Positions 53,816 to 62,085 of a stretch of 64,000 bases of DNA are shown in pieces (position 1 is the stretch's first letter; every line of letters starts with the position of its first letter). The notes below the pieces were generated by a model. The model had not been told where the DNA came from. It did not search any database and saw only the letters and a list, made by a program, of their open reading frames with translations. The stretch comes from Chryseobacterium suipulveris (GTDB taxonomy: Bacteria > Bacteroidota > Bacteroidia > Flavobacteriales > Weeksellaceae): positions 1,389,501 to 1,453,500 of the forward strand of contig NZ_CP094532.1 of the NCBI RefSeq assembly GCF_022811685.1. The letters run 5' to 3'. The position numbers and the translations under genes were made by a program.

Positions 53816-56458
53816 ATCTTCCGTCTTCAAATAAATCTCAAAACTAACCCCAATGTCCTTGTTCTTTACCGCGATTTCTCCGCCATGTGCATCAATAATT
53901 TTCTTACAGATGGCTAAACCAAGTCCGCTTCCGACGGGTTTCTGGAGGTTTTGGTTTCTGCTTTGGTAAAACTTGTCGAAGATGTATTTCAGATCTTCTT
54001 CAGGAATTGTTTTTCCTGTATTGAAAATTGAGATTTTCAGTCGGTTTTCTTTCTGCTGAAACTTTGTCTGGATCATTCCCTGTTCGTTGGTGAATTTCAG
54101 TGCGTTTCCTAAAATATTTTGAAACACCTGAATAATCCGCTGTTCGTCGAATTCATAAAACTCATTCTCCAAGAGATTTACTTCCGAATGGTGGAGGTTT
54201 CTTTGCTCGAAAAGGTGTATCAGAGGTTTCACCGCTTTGTGAAAAGTGTCGATGATATTGTTACGCTGAATTTGGAGCGGGAATTCACCTGTCTCAAGTT
54301 TGTCGAGGTAGAGGATGTCGTTGATGATTTCATTGAGACGGTCGGATTCAGTGATGATGTTTTCCAGAAAGTCTTTTCTAATTTCCAAAGGCATTTCGTC
54401 ATCGTCCATCAAAATTTCGCTCGTCGCGCGGATTGCGGTGAGCGGAGTTCTCAACTCGTGTGCAACAGTATCTAAGAACTCGTCTTTTTCCTTGTCTTTA
54501 ACCAAGAGATTCTGATTGGCGCTTTGCAGCTCCGATGAGAGTTTGGTGAGTTGTCTCGACTGTTCGGTGAGCTGTTTGTTGAGCGTGATGTTCTCTTTGG
54601 ATTCCTCCAGGATTCTCAGCACTTCGGGGAGCGAGATTTTGTCTTCTTTGGTTACGCCCTCAATTAAAATTTTTGCTGAAGCTGTGCCGATTCTTCCGCT
54701 CAGTAAATTTTCTGAAAACTTGATGAACCTTGAATCCGCGGTATCGTTTTCGTCGCTGATATTGTATTTTAGGTTAAAGATTTTCAGTGCCTGTTCCGTC
54801 TTTTTTTCACCGAGAAAACGGGTGAGAATCTTTCTGATATCTGAAATATTGGCGGTTCCTTTCCAGATATAGGCATTTTCGTGGCTTCGGATGTAGTCGT
54901 TGATGTCCACAAAAAGTTCCGCGAAATTTCTTTCCCGATAATGAGCGACAACATTGGTGGAGATCATGATGAAAAGTCCCGCATTGACCAACAAACTCCA
55001 GAAAAAGGTATTGGCAACTGGCGACAGATACGGAATCGTGAAAAATTTGAAGAGTCCCGAATTTTGATAAGTGGTGTCAAAGTAATTGGGAAGGATCAGA
55101 TTGAGGTAGCAGATCAAAACTCCCGCAATAATTCCCACAACCGCACCCGAAAAACTACCGCGTCGCCAGAAAATCGCCCCGAAAAATGAAGGCGCAAGTT
55201 GAGCCGTCAATTCAAACGCGATGAGCCCAACCGAAAAGAGCGTTGAATCCGAAATCAGATATTTGTAAAAGATGAAGCCCGTGATAATCATCGAGAAAAT
55301 GCTGAACTTTCTGATGTTCATAATCGTTTTGTTGTTGGCGTTTTCCGTTTCCGTTTTGAAATTGTCCAACCATCCGTAAGGAATGATGATATTGTTGGAA
55401 AGCATCACCGAAAGGGAAATACTCGAAATGATGATCATTGAAATACAGGCGCTTAACCCACCAAAAAAAACCATCGCCGTAACGAGAATATTGCCAAGTT
55501 TTTGCGGAATCAAGATAGAGTAGAACTCGGGATTTACATTTTCGTTCAGAAACAGAACTTTTCCGCCCCACGCAATTGGGAACACGAATACATTCATCAG
55601 CAAGAGATAAAGTGGAAACAACCAGATTGCAGTTTTCAGATGTTTCTCCGTTCTGTTTTCGATAATCGTGGTGTGAAACTGTCTTGGTAAAAGGAAAATC
55701 GCCGTCATCGAAAGGATCGACATCAGGAACCAGTTGAAGCCGCCATCTAAACCGTTAATGGTGTTCTTCTGAGCGAAATCCGGAAGTTTTGACGCCCTTT
55801 CATAAATGTCATCAAAACCATTAAATACACCATAAACCACAAAAAATCCGAGAACGATGAAGAAGATCAGCTTCAGAAAACTTTCAAATGCCAAAGCCGA
55901 TACAATCCCGATTCTCTTTTCGGAGGCATCAACATATTTTGTTCCATAGTAGGCGGAGAAAAGTGCGATAATGAGTACCACATATGTTGCGCTGTCCAAC
56001 AGGATATTGTCTGAATTTTCGGTAAGCGTCACCAGATGAAACGTCTCCGAAATCGCCTTGATCTGCAAACCGATATAGGGAATCACCGCCAAAATGCAGA
56101 CTGTAGCGACCAAAGCTCCCAGAAAACGGCTGTTTCCGTACCGAAGGGAAATAAAGTCGGCAATGCTTGAGATTTTATTAACCCGGGAAATTCTGATGAT
56201 TTTGGTATTGATGTAAATCCACGACGGAATGATGATTACGGGTCCGATATAGACTGCGAGAAACTCCAGACCTTGGTTTGCTGCAACACCGATGCTTCCG
56301 TAGTAAGTCCACGCCGAACAGTACACCGCCAGTGAAAGCGAGTAGATGTAGGGATTGTTGACCCAGAAATTGCTTTTCTTCTTTTCTGCCAAAAAGGCGA
56401 TGAAAAACAAAAGTCCGAGGTAAATGACAACCAAAATAAACAACAGCGGACTACTCAT
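53795..56458 (-). CDS. Sodium:solute symporter-type sensor histidine kinase (CbrA/CrbS-like)
   Basis: 887 residues. The N-terminal ~480 form an SSS (SLC5) transporter domain with about 13 membrane helices (YSLSLAVYCSAWTYYGSIG; ISLRYGNSRFLGALVA). A linker follows, then the H box AHELRTPLTAIRAT (His near 664), N box IQVFQNILGNALKFT and G boxes YIFDKFYQ, GSGLGLAICKKI. CrbS/CbrA proteins of this design sense or transport carboxylates or amino acids and control acs in other bacteria. Here acs, prpE and a receiver lie downstream. The last residues (VETRKI) come from a hairpin repeat. Confidence 0.94.
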   Translation of the reverse strand: MSSPLLFILVVIYLGLLFFIAFLAEKKKSNFWVNNPYIYSLSLAVYCSAWTYYGSIGVAANQGLEFLAVYIGPVIIIPSWIYINTKIIRISRVNKISSIADFISLRYGNSRFLGALVATVCILAVIPYIGLQIKAISETFHLVTLTENSDNILLDSATYVVLIIALFSAYYGTKYVDASEKRIGIVSALAFESFLKLIFFIVLGFFVVYGVFNGFDDIYERASKLPDFAQKNTINGLDGGFNWFLMSILSMTAIFLLPRQFHTTIIENRTEKHLKTAIWLFPLYLLLMNVFVFPIAWGGKVLFLNENVNPEFYSILIPQKLGNILVTAMVFFGGLSACISMIIISSISLSVMLSNNIIIPYGWLDNFKTETENANNKTIMNIRKFSIFSMIITGFIFYKYLISDSTLFSVGLIAFELTAQLAPSFFGAIFWRRGSFSGAVVGIIAGVLICYLNLILPNYFDTTYQNSGLFKFFTIPYLSPVANTFFWSLLVNAGLFIMISTNVVAHYRERNFAELFVDINDYIRSHENAYIWKGTANISDIRKILTRFLGEKKTEQALKIFNLKYNISDENDTADSRFIKFSENLLSGRIGTASAKILIEGVTKEDKISLPEVLRILEESKENITLNKQLTEQSRQLTKLSSELQSANQNLLVKDKEKDEFLDTVAHELRTPLTAIRATSEILMDDDEMPLEIRKDFLENIITESDRLNEIINDILYLDKLETGEFPLQIQRNNIIDTFHKAVKPLIHLFEQRNLHHSEVNLLENEFYEFDEQRIIQVFQNILGNALKFTNEQGMIQTKFQQKENRLKISIFNTGKTIPEEDLKYIFDKFYQSRNQNLQKPVGSGLGLAICKKIIDAHGGEIAVKNKDIGVSFEIYLKTEDVETRKI

Positions 56459-56645
56459 CGTATTTCTTGAAAACTAAAAATGATGCTACCGAAGCAAAAA
56501 ACCAAACCCCGAAAATGTAGGTGTAGATCATTGGTAAGCCGAACAGTTTTTCGTGCTTATTGAACAAAAGCAAAAACGGCGCATTAAACATCACGAATAA
56601 AATGATGCTGATGATGACCAGTTTTTGCTTATGTCTTTTTTTCAT
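56451..56645 (-). CDS. Small two-helix membrane protein overlapping the kinase
   Basis: 64 residues: basic start (MKKRHKQK), two membrane helices (about 9-27 and 38-58), end FKKYDE. Its stop overlaps the kinase start by 8 bp. The position matches the small subunits that accompany SSS symporters such as acetate and pantothenate carriers, so it is probably a partner of the kinase's transporter domain. Named family not recognised. Confidence 0.8.
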   Translation of the reverse strand: MKKRHKQKLVIISIILFVMFNAPFLLLFNKHEKLFGLPMIYTYIFGVWFFASVASFLVFKKYDE

Positions 56646-56651
56646 TTTGTT

Positions 56652-56798
56652 AGATATCAGATTTCAGATATCAGATTTCAGTTTTTTTTCTTTTGAAACT
56701 GTAAATCTTTAATTATTATTAGATTTCATCTACGTTCTTACGGCGACAATTTTCTTTGAATTGTCTGAAATCTGAAATCTGACATCTGAAGTCTATAA
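56652..56798. repeat. Two heptamer tracts
   Basis: 56652-56681 is AGATATC/AGATTTC alternating; 56764-56798 is TCTGAAA (x2), TCTGACA, TCTGAAG, TCTATAA. Both lie in the gap between the two small membrane-protein genes. No gene is seen in between. Confidence 0.85.
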
Positions 56799-56801
56799 AA
56801 A

Positions 56802-57029
56802 CTACATTTTTTCCTGAGAATATTCACCTTTCAGCGCGTACCAACCGAAAACCGCCATTCCACCGACAACTATCGGAAGTAGAATGAACACGATGATGAT
56901 CCCAAAAACCAAATCCTCCTGTTTTCCAGACACCAGTTTCGGGATTCCCATTACGGTAATTCCGAGGTAGAGTACCGCTGCAGCGATGGCGAGCCAAACA
57001 ATTCCTAATATTTTTTTTATTGAATCCAT
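56802..57029 (-). CDS. Small membrane protein beside the MFS carrier
   Basis: 75 residues with two membrane helices (about 8-28 and 42-66) and a charged tail (KGEYSQEKM). It lies downstream of the MFS gene on the same strand. Similar small proteins accompany this carrier in flavobacteria from memory, which suggests an auxiliary subunit. No function known. Confidence 0.75.
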   Translation of the reverse strand: MDSIKKILGIVWLAIAAAVLYLGITVMGIPKLVSGKQEDLVFGIIIVFILLPIVVGGMAVFGWYALKGEYSQEKM

Positions 57030-57061
57030 TTTTTTGTTTTTTAAAGTTAAGAAATTTTTTA

Positions 57062-57141
57062 AAGTCGGAAGTCAGAAGTCGGAAGTGGGTTTCGTGTCCT
57101 TAGTTTCTTCGGACCTCCGTCTTCCGACTTCCATCTTTTAA
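57062..57141. repeat. Heptamer tracts at the MFS gene end
   Basis: 57062-57089 is AAGTCGG, AAGTCAG, AAGTCGG, AAGTGGG; 57114-57141 is roughly CTTCCGA/CTTCCAT, its complement. The second tract includes the MFS stop codon, so the tail of the gene is repeat-derived. Confidence 0.75.
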
Positions 57142-58727
57142 TCCGTGACTTCTTTGTCTTTTCCGTTAAGGTAAATCAACCCGATCACGAAACAGATTCC
57201 CGCAACAACGATCGGATACCAAAGTCCTTCAAGATACCATTGAGCGTGTCCCGCATCTTTTCCGCTGGTTACGAGATACGTAGCAACTGCAGGTAAAAGT
57301 CCGCCGAAGACACCGTTTCCGATATGGTAAGGAAGCGACATTGAAGTGTAGCGAATCCTTACTGGGAACATTTCAACGAGGAACGCCGCAATCGGCCCAT
57401 AAACCATCGTCACGAAAATCACCTGGATGAAAACCAGCAGAATTAGTAGCCATCTCGTATCGGAATTTACCGTAATCGCCGTTTTCAAAGTTGCAGGTTC
57501 AGGTTTTCCGTCTTTGATGATCGGACCGCTTGGTGACCAGTGCACGATGCTGTCTTTCTTCATCGAAGTTCCGTCGGTAAATATTTTTTCGGTATGGAAG
57601 GTGATTAAACTGTCGGTTGTAATTTTTTCGTGAAGTTTTGCGGTACGCTTTTCGGTAACTCCATTTTTCTCAAGGGTTTTTTCGGTTATTCCCACTGATT
57701 TAAACATCTTGTCGTAAATCGGTCTGTAAGCCAAAATCGCAATCAGCATTCCCAGAAGGATAATCGGTTTTCTACCCACTTTGTCGGAGAGCCAGCCGAA
57801 AAATACGAAGAACGGTGTCGCAAGGAACAGAGCGAGTGCCATCATCGTATCCACTTGTGCAGAGTCGATGTTCATTACTTTCTGCATAAAGTTCATCGCG
57901 TAGAACTGACCAGTGTACCAAATCACACCTTGTCCCATCACCGCACCAAATAGCGCGAGTAGAACGAATTTGAAATTGTAGCGGTTGCCGAAAGATTCCT
58001 TTAATGGATTTGATGAAGTTTTTCCCTCTTTTTTAGCTTTTGCGAAGAGTGGGGATTCCTTCATATTTCTTCTGATGACGTAGGAAACTCCAACCATCAA
58101 AATTGAAATCCAGAACGGGATTCTCCATCCCCAATTGTCAAATTCTTCGGCGGTTAATGATGTTTTTGTCACCAAAATTACGATGAGCGAAATAAATAAT
58201 CCGGCAGTTGCAGTCGTTTGAATCCACGATGTCCAGTAACCTCTTCGTCCTGGTTGCGCGTATTCTGCGACATAAGTTGCGGCTCCTCCGTATTCGCCGC
58301 CGAGTGCCAAACCTTGAAGCAATCTCAAGATCAGAACCAAAACTGGCGCGATGAATCCGATGGTTTCATAAGACGGAACGCAACCGATCAGGAATGTTGA
58401 GAATCCCATAATTAAAAGTGTAACCAGAAAGGTGTACTTTCTGCCGATCATGTCGCCCAATCTTCCGAAGAACAGTGCGCCGAAAGGTCTCACCACAAAT
58501 CCCGCCGCAAAAGTTGCCAAGGTGGAGAGAAACGCCGCAGTTGGATTATCTGCAGGGAAAAACTTGGTGGCGAGAACCACTGCCAAACTTCCGAAAATGT
58601 AGAAGTCGTACCACTCAATCAGAGTTCCGAGGGACGAAGCCATGATTACGCCCCAAATCGTGCTGTTTTTTTTCTTTTCTTCAACGTAAGCGTCGTGCTC
58701 CTGCTGAGAATTAAAATGTTGACTCAT
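57138..58727 (-). CDS. MFS transporter, metabolite:H+ symporter type
   Basis: 529 residues, about 12 membrane helices. MHS signatures: GTLIEWYDFYIFGSLA in helix 1, GRLGDMIGRKYTFL in loop 2-3, RLLQGLALGGEYGGAATYVAEYA in helix 4-5, and the second-half motif WLSDKVGRKPII. A soluble insertion of about 85 residues (KMFKSVGITEK to VNSDTRW) interrupts the second half, unlike most MHS carriers. It sits between a porin and the kinase, so probably carries the carboxylate or osmolyte that feeds acs/prpE. Confidence 0.93.
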   Translation of the reverse strand: MSQHFNSQQEHDAYVEEKKKNSTIWGVIMASSLGTLIEWYDFYIFGSLAVVLATKFFPADNPTAAFLSTLATFAAGFVVRPFGALFFGRLGDMIGRKYTFLVTLLIMGFSTFLIGCVPSYETIGFIAPVLVLILRLLQGLALGGEYGGAATYVAEYAQPGRRGYWTSWIQTTATAGLFISLIVILVTKTSLTAEEFDNWGWRIPFWISILMVGVSYVIRRNMKESPLFAKAKKEGKTSSNPLKESFGNRYNFKFVLLALFGAVMGQGVIWYTGQFYAMNFMQKVMNIDSAQVDTMMALALFLATPFFVFFGWLSDKVGRKPIILLGMLIAILAYRPIYDKMFKSVGITEKTLEKNGVTEKRTAKLHEKITTDSLITFHTEKIFTDGTSMKKDSIVHWSPSGPIIKDGKPEPATLKTAITVNSDTRWLLILLVFIQVIFVTMVYGPIAAFLVEMFPVRIRYTSMSLPYHIGNGVFGGLLPAVATYLVTSGKDAGHAQWYLEGLWYPIVVAGICFVIGLIYLNGKDKEVTD

Positions 58728-58748
58728 AGTATATTTGATTTTTTTGTA

Positions 58749-58870
58749 TTAGATATTAGATATCAGATATCAGATGTCAGGTTTTCTTATTTTTGCTTTC
58801 TTAATTAGTTTGTTCTTCAACCTCAAACCTCAAACCTCAAACATTGAAACCGTCTGAAATCTGACGTCAG
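58749..58870. repeat. Heptamer tracts between MFS and porin genes
   Basis: 58749-58776 is TTAGATA (x2), TCAGATA, TCAGATG; 58822-58842 is CTCAAAC three times; 58853-58870 is TCTGAAA, TCTGACG, TCAG. It fills the 150-bp gap. Confidence 0.85.
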
Positions 58871-58877
58871 TTGTCTT

Positions 58878-60197
58878 TTAAAAGGAGTACATTACTCTCA
58901 CCATTCCACGGAAGTTTCCAACGTCTTTGCTATTGTTTCCGGCGGTTGCATCGGGATTCAGGTCACCCCATTTTGCTGCGGTGTATTCCAGTTCGGGTGC
59001 GATGTTGAATTTATTTTGTTTGAATTCGACTCTTGCGGAAGCTCTCCACACATTGTCGAGCACTCTTGTTCCTGAAACTCCTCTCATATAAAGGTTTTTG
59101 AAACCTGTGTCGACTCCAGAATTCTTGGTGTATCCAAAGAAAACTCCAGGAGCAATTTTCGCGTGGTTGCTTGCAACATCAATCCAGAAAGCGGAGGTCT
59201 TGGTCGGTTTGTAATATTCGATTCCGCTGGGTTCGGTGTATCCCGCGAAACCGCCGATCATTACGAGATGGTGAAGGTTTCCGCCCGTAATTCCGTAAAG
59301 TTTGGTGATGATCTTGTCGTTGGAATATTTGAAGTAGCCGAGGAAATTGGCAGAATTTACTTTTTGGTCGGAAGCAAGTCCGCCGGATTCGATCACGGGT
59401 TGTAGCGATTGGTATTCTCCCGCGATTCCCGCGACGATATTTTTATTCTTGTACTGAAGTTGTCCATGGAAAGTTGGGAGTGCAGAGTTGAAGGTCGCAC
59501 TGTTTGCCGAAGCTCCGGTCGCATTTGCGGTTTGGAATTCACGATCCTTATAAACGACTCCGATAAAGGAAAGTTCAGGAGTGAATCTTTGCTGAACCCT
59601 GATTTGTCCCGCCCAACCAAACGGATTAAACATAATTCCCGTATTGAAATTGGCAACTCCAGGGAACACTTCGGGAATAAAGGATGGATACCAAGTCTGC
59701 CCGAAAGTCACAGCGGTTTTTCCCCAATCGAGTGTCGCGGTTGCGTGACGGAGCCGTAAAAGTCCAGTGCTTCCCGTTCCAGCTGTAGTTTTATTGAGTT
59801 CCGTGTTTCCGAAGAAGTCGGCTTCTATTTTTCCGGTAGCTTTTGCGCCCCAAACATCTGGTCCCTTGAAATTAATTCCTACTCTTGAAGTAATCGCCAG
59901 AAAATTGCTTGCTCCCGCTGAGTTGATGTCTTTTCCATTCGCGTCGAGTTTTTCGTCTAAAGGATATAGGTTCAGATTGTACTCGCGCGAATAGGAAGAT
60001 TGTCGGCTGTCGAAATTGTATTCGGTTCGAACCCAGCCGTAAATGGAGGCGTCCCATTCTTTCGGTTTGGATTTTTCGGCTTCCAGTTTTTCAATTCTTT
60101 TGAGAAGTTCTTCGTTCGAAGGTGTTTCCTGAGCTCGTGCGCTTTGTGAAACGATTGTTGAAAATGTGATTCCCAACAAAACTACAAATCTCTTCAT
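58878..60197 (-). CDS. DcaP-like outer-membrane porin
   Basis: 439 residues. A signal peptide (ending QSARAQ) is followed by a short coiled coil (NEELLKRIEKLEAEKSK) that trimerises such porins. A barrel follows, with typical strands (SIYGWVRTEYNFDSRQ, TAVTFGQTWYPSFIPE, LRLRHATATLDWG) ending in Phe (VRVMYSF). DcaP-like porins pass small organic acids, in line with the transporter and synthetases downstream. It starts the minus-strand module. Confidence 0.9.
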   Translation of the reverse strand: MKRFVVLLGITFSTIVSQSARAQETPSNEELLKRIEKLEAEKSKPKEWDASIYGWVRTEYNFDSRQSSYSREYNLNLYPLDEKLDANGKDINSAGASNFLAITSRVGINFKGPDVWGAKATGKIEADFFGNTELNKTTAGTGSTGLLRLRHATATLDWGKTAVTFGQTWYPSFIPEVFPGVANFNTGIMFNPFGWAGQIRVQQRFTPELSFIGVVYKDREFQTANATGASANSATFNSALPTFHGQLQYKNKNIVAGIAGEYQSLQPVIESGGLASDQKVNSANFLGYFKYSNDKIITKLYGITGGNLHHLVMIGGFAGYTEPSGIEYYKPTKTSAFWIDVASNHAKIAPGVFFGYTKNSGVDTGFKNLYMRGVSGTRVLDNVWRASARVEFKQNKFNIAPELEYTAAKWGDLNPDATAGNNSKDVGNFRGMVRVMYSF

Positions 60198-60288
60198 GGG
60201 TTGATAATTTTTAGTTCGTTTTTTTGATGAAACGAAATTGAAACTAAAAATTTAACTGAAGAAATTTAATATATATATGTGTAAACAG

Positions 60289-60330
60289 GATACAAGATAC
60301 AAGAGACAAGTAAAAAGAAACAGGATAAAA
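60289..60330. repeat. Heptamer tract
   Basis: GATACAA (x2), GAGACAA, GTAAAAA and further degenerate units. The gap 60198-60445 otherwise holds only another degenerate stretch (60402-60448). Confidence 0.7.
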
Positions 60331-60445
60331 GTAAAATGACAAAAGGACTGTATGAAGAAAATATCTATACAGTTCATAAGATTCTCATTTACTTTGCCTT
60401 ATCCTAAACCTCAACCTTGTTTCTTTTGCCTTGTATCTTGTGTCT

Positions 60446-60862
60446 TTACTTTTTAAACCTTTCCCATTTAATCATCATATACTTGTCGCCAAACTCGGTG
60501 ATGATGATTCCCGATCCTTTGATATTTGCTTCGTTTTGCATGAATTCGATCAGCTCGCTTTGTTTAAAAACTTTATACACAGGATGGAAATCGGAATGGG
60601 GCGGTCTTTTGATATTGTATTTTCTGATCCAAGAACTTACCGTAACGTGTGAAACGCCGATGATTCTTTCGATTTCGCGGTAGCTTAAACCTTCCAGATA
60701 GAGTTGGAGCGCCTTCGTTACAAAGTAGTCGTCGATTTGCTTCCCAAGCTTTTTTACAGTGAAATAATAATTGCAGTCTTTGCAGTAGAACCGCTGTCTT
60801 TCGTTGATGATACCGCTTTTAACAATGTTTTTCTCGTTGCATTTCGGGCAGGAATTGGGCAT
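60446..60862 (-). CDS. InsA-like zinc-ribbon/HTH protein, possibly domesticated
   Basis: 138 residues. A zinc ribbon CPKCNEKN..YCKDCNYYF (Cys 5, 8, about 26, 29) is followed by a helix-turn-helix (LYLEGLSYREIERIIGVSHVTVSSWIRKYNI), the architecture of IS1 InsA and related transposase N-terminal regulators. No catalytic DDE part is encoded nearby and no terminal repeats are seen. An extra C-terminal domain ends with GDKYMMIKWERF. This makes it a candidate domesticated regulator, positioned upstream of the carboxylate module. Confidence 0.82.
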   Translation of the reverse strand: MPNSCPKCNEKNIVKSGIINERQRFYCKDCNYYFTVKKLGKQIDDYFVTKALQLYLEGLSYREIERIIGVSHVTVSSWIRKYNIKRPPHSDFHPVYKVFKQSELIEFMQNEANIKGSGIIITEFGDKYMMIKWERFKK

Positions 60863-60936
60863 AACTATATTATTTTAGCAAAGATATATTAATTTAGCAA
60901 TAAAGTAGTTTTTTTAATTTCAATGTTAAAGAAAAT

Positions 60937-60966
60937 TTTGTGGTTCAACTTATTTTCCTAATTTTG
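60937..60966 (+). promoter_or_regulatory. pyrB leader promoter
   Basis: TTTG (60937-60940), 18 nt, TAATTTTG (60959-60966): a full Bacteroidota consensus. The leader ATG starts 7 nt after the box, so the mRNA probably begins at or within a few bases of the start codon. Confidence 0.8.
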
Positions 60967-60972
60967 CAGCTA

Positions 60973-61044
60973 ATGAAAAATACCCATTTTTTCTACGATA
61001 CTTATGGAAGCGGAAACGCTGACGAATATGATATTTATTATTAG
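60973..61044 (+). CDS. pyr leader peptide (23 aa), probably leaderless
   Basis: A frame from ATG 60973 to TAG 61042-61044, too short for usual callers. It starts MKNTHFFYDTYGSG; five of 23 residues are Tyr and three are Asp, and it ends DIYY. The stop codon abuts a terminator stem (61045). A ribosome reaching the end would cover the stem's 5' arm. This is the geometry of the E. coli pyrBI attenuator, where UTP-dependent coupling of ribosome and polymerase decides readthrough. The mechanism is inferred. Confidence 0.8.
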   Translation: MKNTHFFYDTYGSGNADEYDIYY

Positions 61045-61075
61045 AACGAAGTCAAAACCGACTTCGTTTTTTTTT
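61045..61075 (+). terminator. pyrB attenuator terminator
   Basis: A perfect 9-bp stem, AACGAAGTC / GACTTCGTT, loop AAAACC, and a run of nine T; it ends 28 bp before pyrB. Confidence 0.88.
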
Positions 61076-61103
61076 AATTTTATCGGACTAAATTCTTAGA
61101 ATT

Positions 61104-62000
61104 ATGATCAAGCTATCAAGAATAAGCAAAGAAGACATCGAGAAAATACTGAATGCCGCGCTGGAATTTGCCGACGGAAAAGTGTGTAAGGCGAAATCGG
61201 ACGTTTTTGTTTCCAACCTCTTTTTTGAAGACAGTACCAGAACAAGGGTAAGCTTCGAGGTGGCCGAAAGAAAACTGGGACTCCACGTCATTCCTTTCGA
61301 TGTGCAGACAAGTTCCGTGAATAAAGGCGAATCGTTATACGACACCATCAAAACTATCGAGTCGATCGGGATTGACCTTGCTGTAATCAGACACAGTAAG
61401 GACCGATATTACGACGAACTGATTGACGCAGATTTAGCGCTGATCAACGCAGGTGACGGAATCGGCCATCATCCGAGTCAGAGTTTGCTGGATCTGATGA
61501 CCATTAAGCAAGAATTCGGAAGCTTTGAAGGACTCACTGTCGGAATTGTAGGCGACGTAAAGCACAGCAGAGTTGCCAATTCCGATGCGGATGCATTGCG
61601 AAGATTGGGAGCAAAAGTTCACTTCTCTGGTCCTGAAGATTGGTTCGGACAAGGTGAAATGATGAACGGAACTTACCGGAACCTCGACCACCTTATTCCT
61701 GAAGCCGACGTAATTATGCTGTTGAGAATTCAGCACGAAAGACACAGCAGCGAAATGCAGATCAGCGATTATCTGAACAAATACGGAATGACCAAGGAGC
61801 GCGAGAAAAGAATGAAACCAGGTGCAATCATTATGCATCCTGCACCGATTAACCGCGGTGTGGAGATCGACAGCGACTTGGTGGAATGCGAACGTTCGAG
61901 AATTTTCAAGCAAATGGAAAACGGCGTTTATGCGAGAATGGCGATTCTGAAAGATGCGCTCGAAAAGAAGGGCTTCGAATTCGAAGAAATCAAGAAATAA
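61104..62000 (+). CDS. pyrB: Aspartate carbamoyltransferase, catalytic chain
   Basis: 298 residues. It condenses carbamoyl phosphate and aspartate in pyrimidine synthesis. The carbamoyl-phosphate motif is [13 protein letters not shown], then [22 protein letters not shown] and [12 protein letters not shown]. No pyrI regulatory chain is next to it. carA, which provides carbamoyl phosphate, follows after a terminator, so expression is probably separate but both serve the same pathway. Preceded by its own leader peptide and terminator. Confidence 0.96.
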   Translation: MIKLSRISKEDIEKILNAALEFADGKVCKAKSDVFVSNLFFEDSTRTRVSFEVAERKLGLHVIPFDVQTSSVNKGESLYDTIKTIESIGIDLAVIRHSKDRYYDELIDADLALINAGDGIGHHPSQSLLDLMTIKQEFGSFEGLTVGIVGDVKHSRVANSDADALRRLGAKVHFSGPEDWFGQGEMMNGTYRNLDHLIPEADVIMLLRIQHERHSSEMQISDYLNKYGMTKEREKRMKPGAIIMHPAPINRGVEIDSDLVECERSRIFKQMENGVYARMAILKDALEKKGFEFEEIKK

Positions 62001-62005
62001 TGATC

Positions 62006-62030
62006 AATGGGCTTTTTGCCCATTTTTTTT
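62006..62030 (+). terminator. pyrB terminator
   Basis: The stem ATGGGC / GCCCAT, loop TTTTT, then eight T. Confidence 0.82.
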
Positions 62031-62044
62031 AAGTTAAATTTTAG

Positions 62045-62079
62045 TCAGATGTCTGAAATCTGACATCTGAAATCTAATA
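62045..62079. repeat. Heptamer tract before carA
   Basis: TCAGATG, TCTGAAA, TCTGACA, TCTGAAA, TCTAATA: five 7-bp units ending 6 bp before the carA ATG. Confidence 0.85.
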
Positions 62080-62085
62080 AAAAGA

